Assembly: GCA_021819255.1 (NCBI GenBank)
Contig: JAKART010000070.1
Location: forward strand, 1 to 8,780
DNA length: 8,780 nucleotides
DNA from: Acidobacteriota bacterium
GTDB lineage: Bacteria; Acidobacteriota; Terriglobia; Terriglobales; Acidobacteriaceae
Reading direction: 5' to 3'
Shown: positions 6,041 to 8,780 of the stretch, piece after piece
How the letters are laid out: each line of letters starts with the position of its first letter
How positions within the stretch are numbered: the first letter of the stretch is position 1
Made by a program: the position numbers and the translations under genes
The notes under the pieces: generated by a model
Databases searched by the model: none
Seen by the model: the letters and a program-made list of their open reading frames with translations, nothing else
Told to the model about the DNA's origin: nothing

Positions 6041-6096
6041 CCTGGATAGCTGGTCGGCCGGGGTTGAGAGGCCGCAGCGGAAATCCGGAGGTTGAT

Positions 6097-7077
6097 ATGT
6101 TGCGGAAACGGGCATGCAGAGCCAAGTCGAAGATGCAAACAGATCTTTGCGACCGGTCAGCGAGGAGCCGCCGGGTGAGGATATGGAATTGGCTGCGGCG
6201 GGTGAGGCGCAACGAAAGAGCGTGCGTGCTGGGTGTGTTCATGGTGATGGCCGGCAGGTCCACAGCATGGGCGCAGGCGGGGCAGACTTCGCCGGAAGTG
6301 GAAAGCGTGGTCCGCAATGCTTCCTGGAATGAGGTGCATTCCAGCGGCCCACCGCATTTTTTTCGTTACAGAATCGCGGAGCAGGATGCAAAGGGGAGCG
6401 ATGTCAAGCTGGTGATCGAGACTCGCGAGGGGACAATCTCCCGGCTGGTGGAGAAAGACGGCCGTCCCTTGAGTCGAGCGGCGAATGCGGCCGAGACAGC
6501 ACGGCTCAAGAATCTGCTGGCGAATCCTGAGATTCAGCTTCGGCGATACCAGCGGGAAAAGGAGAATGAAGGCCGAGAGGACGAAATGGTCCACATGCTG
6601 CCGGATGCGTTCCTCTATACCAGTGAGGGGATGATCAACGGTCCCAATGGCCCGTGCTACCGGCTGCATTTCAGGCCGAATCCGAAGTTCGAGCCGAAGG
6701 ATCGTGAAGGCGAGGTGTTTCACGGCATGGTGGGTGAGGCGTGGATCGATCAAAGGCAGCAAAGAATTGTGAAGATCGATGCACATCTGATCAAGGATGT
6801 GAACTTCGGCTGGGGCGTGCTGGGCAGGCTATATCGTGGCGGAAGCATGCTGGAAGAGAATGAAGATGTGGGTGGGCAGGATGCGCACCATTGGGAGTCG
6901 TCCCTGCTGCGTCTGCGGTTGAAGGGCAAAATTCTGATGGTGAAGAGCGTGGACTTTTCCACTAGCCAGATATCAACCGATTTTCATGCAGTGCCATCCA
7001 CGATCGGCTACCAGAAGGCGGTGCGAATGCTTTTGGATGAACCTGTGGCGAGCGGCCCGGGCAAAGGCGAGAACTGA
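6097..7077 (+). CDS. Secreted protein of unknown family
   Basis: A 326-residue protein with an unusually long basic N-region (about 41 residues, rich in Arg). A short hydrophobic core follows (CVLGVFMVMAG, about 43-53), then an Ala-x-Ala-like cleavage site (STAWA-QAG, about after 59), which suggests export by the general secretory route. The mature part is hydrophilic and beta-rich, with no cysteine pairs or catalytic motif that I recognise. It includes YRIAEQDAKGSDVKLVIETREG, a Lys/Glu-rich segment and GMVGEAWIDQRQQRIVKIDAHLI. The last resembles the lipoprotein-carrier-like (LolA/outer-membrane-lipoprotein-sorting) beta-sheet pattern, but this is a guess. The start ATG 6097 is chosen because GGAGG (6087-6091) stands five bases before it; the same frame is open upstream to 5884 but lacks such a site. 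ATG 6133 is an alternative. Confidence 0.8.
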   Translation: MLRKRACRAKSKMQTDLCDRSARSRRVRIWNWLRRVRRNERACVLGVFMVMAGRSTAWAQAGQTSPEVESVVRNASWNEVHSSGPPHFFRYRIAEQDAKGSDVKLVIETREGTISRLVEKDGRPLSRAANAAETARLKNLLANPEIQLRRYQREKENEGREDEMVHMLPDAFLYTSEGMINGPNGPCYRLHFRPNPKFEPKDREGEVFHGMVGEAWIDQRQQRIVKIDAHLIKDVNFGWGVLGRLYRGGSMLEENEDVGGQDAHHWESSLLRLRLKGKILMVKSVDFSTSQISTDFHAVPSTIGYQKAVRMLLDEPVASGPGKGEN

Positions 7078-7162
7078 GGCCGGACTGCTTCGAGGGCGGA
7101 TCGCCGTCCGAGAGATACACTCCATTTACAATGACGGAGTGCGGAAAGAGTGGAAAGACGAC

Positions 7163-7615
7163 GTGGAAGCGCCGCCCGGAGCATACCAGCCTCACCCTGT
7201 TCTCCAGCCCAAGACCTTTTTGATGGTTGTGGTCATGGTGATCTGCGGCCCTTTGGGAAACACGTTTCTGGGCAAAGGGATGAAGCAAATCGGGACAGTC
7301 GGCGTCTGGCCGGCTTCGCGCCTGATATCGAGTCTGTCGAAGATCATCGCGACGCCATCGATCTGGATGGGAATCGGGTCGCTGATGGTCTTTTTTATCG
7401 CGGACATGCTCGTGCTCTCCTGGGCCGATTACAGCTTTGTGCGGCCGGCCACGGCGCTGGCCTACGGGGTGGTGGCGCTGCTGGGTTATACGATGCTGGG
7501 TGAGCATGTTTCAGCGTTGCGCTGGGCGGGAATCGCGATTATCTGCGTGGGAGTCTTCGTGGTGACCTACACGGTTCCCAAAACCCATGAATGGGAAACA
7601 GCGGAGAGGGAATAA
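7163..7615 (+). CDS. EamA-family half-size membrane transporter, first of a pair
   Basis: A drug/metabolite-transporter superfamily protein with one EamA-type repeat. It has 150 residues and four predicted helices (about 18-36, 67-88, 93-113, 117-137). The closing signature YTMLGEHVSALRWAGIAIICVGVFVV (109-134) is typical of EamA halves and of ArnE/ArnF-type lipid-sugar flippase subunits. Half-size members must pair to form a ten- or eight-helix unit, and the next gene is the obvious partner. The start is uncertain: GTG 7163 has GGAAAG five bases upstream, while GTG 7139 and ATG 7223 are alternatives in the same frame. It lies 85 bases after the secreted protein and one base before the next gene. 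The substrate is unknown. Confidence 0.85.
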   Translation: MEAPPGAYQPHPVLQPKTFLMVVVMVICGPLGNTFLGKGMKQIGTVGVWPASRLISSLSKIIATPSIWMGIGSLMVFFIADMLVLSWADYSFVRPATALAYGVVALLGYTMLGEHVSALRWAGIAIICVGVFVVTYTVPKTHEWETAERE

Positions 7616-7616
7616 A

Positions 7617-7991
7617 TTGGCTCACCTGCTACTTTTTGCTGTCATCGTCATGGCGGGAACCGGAGGGGAGCTCTGTGTTTCGCGTGCCATGAAGAGCGTC
7701 GGAGAGGCGACCAGCTTCCGCCCAGCGCAGATTGCGCGAGTGGTGCTGCGGGCATTGGGCCAGCCTTGGATGTGGGCGGGCGTGAGCATGATGGCAACGG
7801 CCTTCTTCGCTCTGCTGGGCGCGCTTTCCCTCTATAACGTCAGCTTTGTGGTTCCGGTGACGGCCTTGAGCTATATTGCCGGAGCGTTCGGCGCCAAGAT
7901 CTTTCTGCATGAGCGGGTGACCCTTTGGCGCTGGGTGGGCGTTTTGCTGGTGGCCGTCGGGGTGACGCTGGTGGTGCTGGGAAAGAGCTGA
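7617..7991 (+). CDS. EamA-family half-size membrane transporter, second of a pair
   Basis: The partner of the preceding gene: 124 residues, four helices (about 3-19, 52-72, 76-97, 104-122). It has an EamA-type end, IFLHERVTLWRWVGVLLVAVGVTLVVL. TTG 7617 is preferred as start because GGAGAGGG (7603-7610) lies six bases upstream inside the previous gene's end, and the previous stop codon is just one base before it, giving translational coupling. An in-frame ATG at 7587 would overlap the previous gene and has no ribosome site. The pair resembles ArnE/ArnF and paired small-multidrug-resistance proteins, which act as heterodimers. A role in flipping a lipid-linked sugar made by a nearby glycosyltransferase is plausible but unproved. 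Confidence 0.87.
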   Translation: MAHLLLFAVIVMAGTGGELCVSRAMKSVGEATSFRPAQIARVVLRALGQPWMWAGVSMMATAFFALLGALSLYNVSFVVPVTALSYIAGAFGAKIFLHERVTLWRWVGVLLVAVGVTLVVLGKS

Positions 7992-8552
7992 TCGCGGAGT
8001 TCGGCTGGGGCTTGGCGATTTGTGGACGGCCGCGACTGGAATGTTGCGCCGGTCAAAGGCAAGAATCTGGATCGGGTTTTTGAGCGGGAGCCAGCCTCTT
8101 TCTGTGGCCGGACGGAGCGGGAGTGGAGGCGGTCTGCCGCCGTCTCTTCGCCAATGGGCTCCGCACCGCTCAAGGCTTGGAACTCAAGGCCTGGAACTCA
8201 AGGCCTGGAACTCAAGGCCTGGAACTCAAGGCTTGGAACTCAAGGCTTGGAAACGGAGTTCTTCCTTCCACCGATGCCGGTGGAGACAACCGCCCCCTCC
8301 CGGCGATCGCATCGTGAAGCGCGGGCGGGGAGTCTGGCCCGTGCAGCCTCTCACCTTTTCTCTGGAACGGCTGGAGATCAGCAGGCATCCAAGCTTGAAG
8401 TGGCCCACGGCAACGGGCCAAAACTGCCTGGCTGGTGCGGGGCTCTTCATGCCGCTGGTGGTTGGGCATGCTCCGGCCGGGGATGCTTGCCGGGTATGGT
8501 ACAGTGAAGGAGTTCTCAAACCCACAGAGCGGCTTTGCCCGTCATTTCCACC
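7992..8552. other. 561-bp intergenic region without a convincing gene
   Basis: Several plus-strand frames are open here, one from 8020 to 8574 and one from 8022 to 8507. Both are Trp/Arg/Pro/Gly-rich, lack family-like motifs and pass through a tandem repeat, so I do not call a gene. It holds the 14-bp tandem repeat (8169-8252) and a small hairpin, TGGCCC/GGGCCA, at 8401-8420. TGGTACAGT at 8497-8505 could be an extended -10-like element about 48 bases before the last gene, with no good -35. A leader RNA or small RNA cannot be excluded. Confidence 0.5.
8169..8252 (+). repeat. Tandem repeat, six copies of a 14-bp unit
   Basis: Exactly six head-to-tail copies of CTCAAGGCYTGGAA. The only variable base is the ninth of the unit: T in copies 1, 5 and 6 and C in copies 2, 3 and 4. 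The middle copies contain AGGCCT, a short palindrome. The period is not a multiple of three, so the array is not built to encode a protein repeat. The near-identity suggests recent slippage expansion. Confidence 0.95.
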
Positions 8553-8780
8553 ATGCGATTCGTGTTTCTCCTGATTGCCGCTGTACCGTTTGTCTACTAC
8601 GGGATCGCAATCTTCAGCAGTTCGCGGTTCTTTCTGAGCGCAAAGCGGCTCGAGACGGAGTTTCTGCCCCCGCTCAGCGTTCTAAAACCGGTGCGCGGGC
8701 TCGATCCTGAGGCCTACGAGAACTTCGCCAGTTTTTGCCGGCAGGATTATCCGGAGTACGAGATTGTCTTCTGCGTGGGC
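8553..8780 (+). CDS. Family 21 glycosyltransferase (ceramide glucosyltransferase/HpnI-like), 3' truncated by window
   Basis: The first 76 residues of a membrane glycosyltransferase. An N-terminal hydrophobic helix (RFVFLLIAAVPFVYYGIAIF, 2-21) is followed by PPLSVLKPVRGLDPEAYENF (40-59) and FCRQDYPEYEIVFCVG (61-76). These are the opening motifs of the GT21 family, which includes ceramide glucosyltransferase and the hopanoid enzyme HpnI (N-acetylglucosaminyl transfer to bacteriohopanetetrol). The catalytic DxD and QxxRW motifs lie beyond the window. The ATG at 8553 gives the complete N-terminal helix, but no good Shine-Dalgarno is next to it; GAAGGAG (8506-8512) is too far away. Telling HpnI from a ceramide enzyme needs the rest of the gene and its neighbours. 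Confidence 0.88.
   Translation, partial: MRFVFLLIAAVPFVYYGIAIFSSSRFFLSAKRLETEFLPPLSVLKPVRGLDPEAYENFASFCRQDYPEYEIVFCVG

Noticed and set aside
5884..6096. Upstream extension of the secreted-protein gene to an ATG at 5884.
   Set aside because: It would overlap the methyltransferase end, adds 71 residues without protein-like character, and lacks the GGAGG site that precedes 6097.
4956..6317. A 453-codon open frame on the minus strand opposite the methyltransferase.
   Set aside because: It is antisense to a protein with clear zinc-ribbon and SAM-binding motifs. It is Arg/Ser/Pro-rich without recognisable domains, as expected for the mirror of a GC-rich gene.
8169..8252. Possible CRISPR array.
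   Set aside because: The 14-bp units are directly adjacent with no spacers, and no cas genes are nearby.
8020..8574. A 184-codon plus-strand frame in the intergenic region.
   Set aside because: It crosses the 14-bp tandem repeat, has low-complexity Trp/Arg/Pro/Gly composition and no motifs, and overlaps the start of the family 21 glycosyltransferase in another frame.

Overview
The window looks like a bacterial chromosome of moderately high GC, most likely an acidobacterium (Terriglobia-like). That call is inference, from an HpnI/ceramide-glucosyltransferase-type enzyme, a bacterial ceramidase-like (CREST) membrane protein, half-size EamA transporters and small CxxC proteins of a type I associate with that group. 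No rRNA or other decisive marker is present.

Left third (1-2617): a graveyard of insertion sequences. In order it holds the 3' part of an IS481-family element (121-610, minus strand, frameshifted), an IS256-family remnant abutting it (about 611-1235, minus strand, large internal transposase deletion plus a frameshift, with a perfect 40-bp palindrome just after its stop codon), a decayed small gene for a CxxC protein (1253-1493, one-base frameshift), and a second, different IS481-family element with near-complete structure (1595-2613). The second element has perfect terminal inverted repeats and flanking CTAG, but its transposase carries an amber codon and has lost a catalytic Asp. No gene in this third looks intact.

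A minus-strand tRNA-Arg(CCT) gene (2655-2731) separates the mobile-element zone from the right side. Its otherwise near-invariant G19-C56 tertiary pair is replaced by C19-G56.

Right two thirds (2881-8780): seven plus-strand genes with a membrane and lipid/glycolipid theme. They are a polyprenyl-phosphate-type family 2 glycosyltransferase with C-terminal membrane helices, a CREST/alkaline-ceramidase-like hydrolase, a SAM methyltransferase with an N-terminal zinc-ribbon, a secreted protein of unknown family, two tandem half-size EamA (ArnE/ArnF- or SMR-like) membrane proteins, and the start of a family 21 (ceramide glucosyltransferase/HpnI-like) glycosyltransferase that runs off the right edge. 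The CREST-methyltransferase pair and the EamA pair are tightly spaced and probably co-transcribed. The gaps before the secreted protein (169 nt) and before the last gene (561 nt, with six copies of a 14-bp tandem repeat) probably divide the region into several transcripts. A reasonable but unproved reading is that these genes make, flip or remodel lipid-linked sugars or glycosylated sphingolipid- or hopanoid-like lipids.
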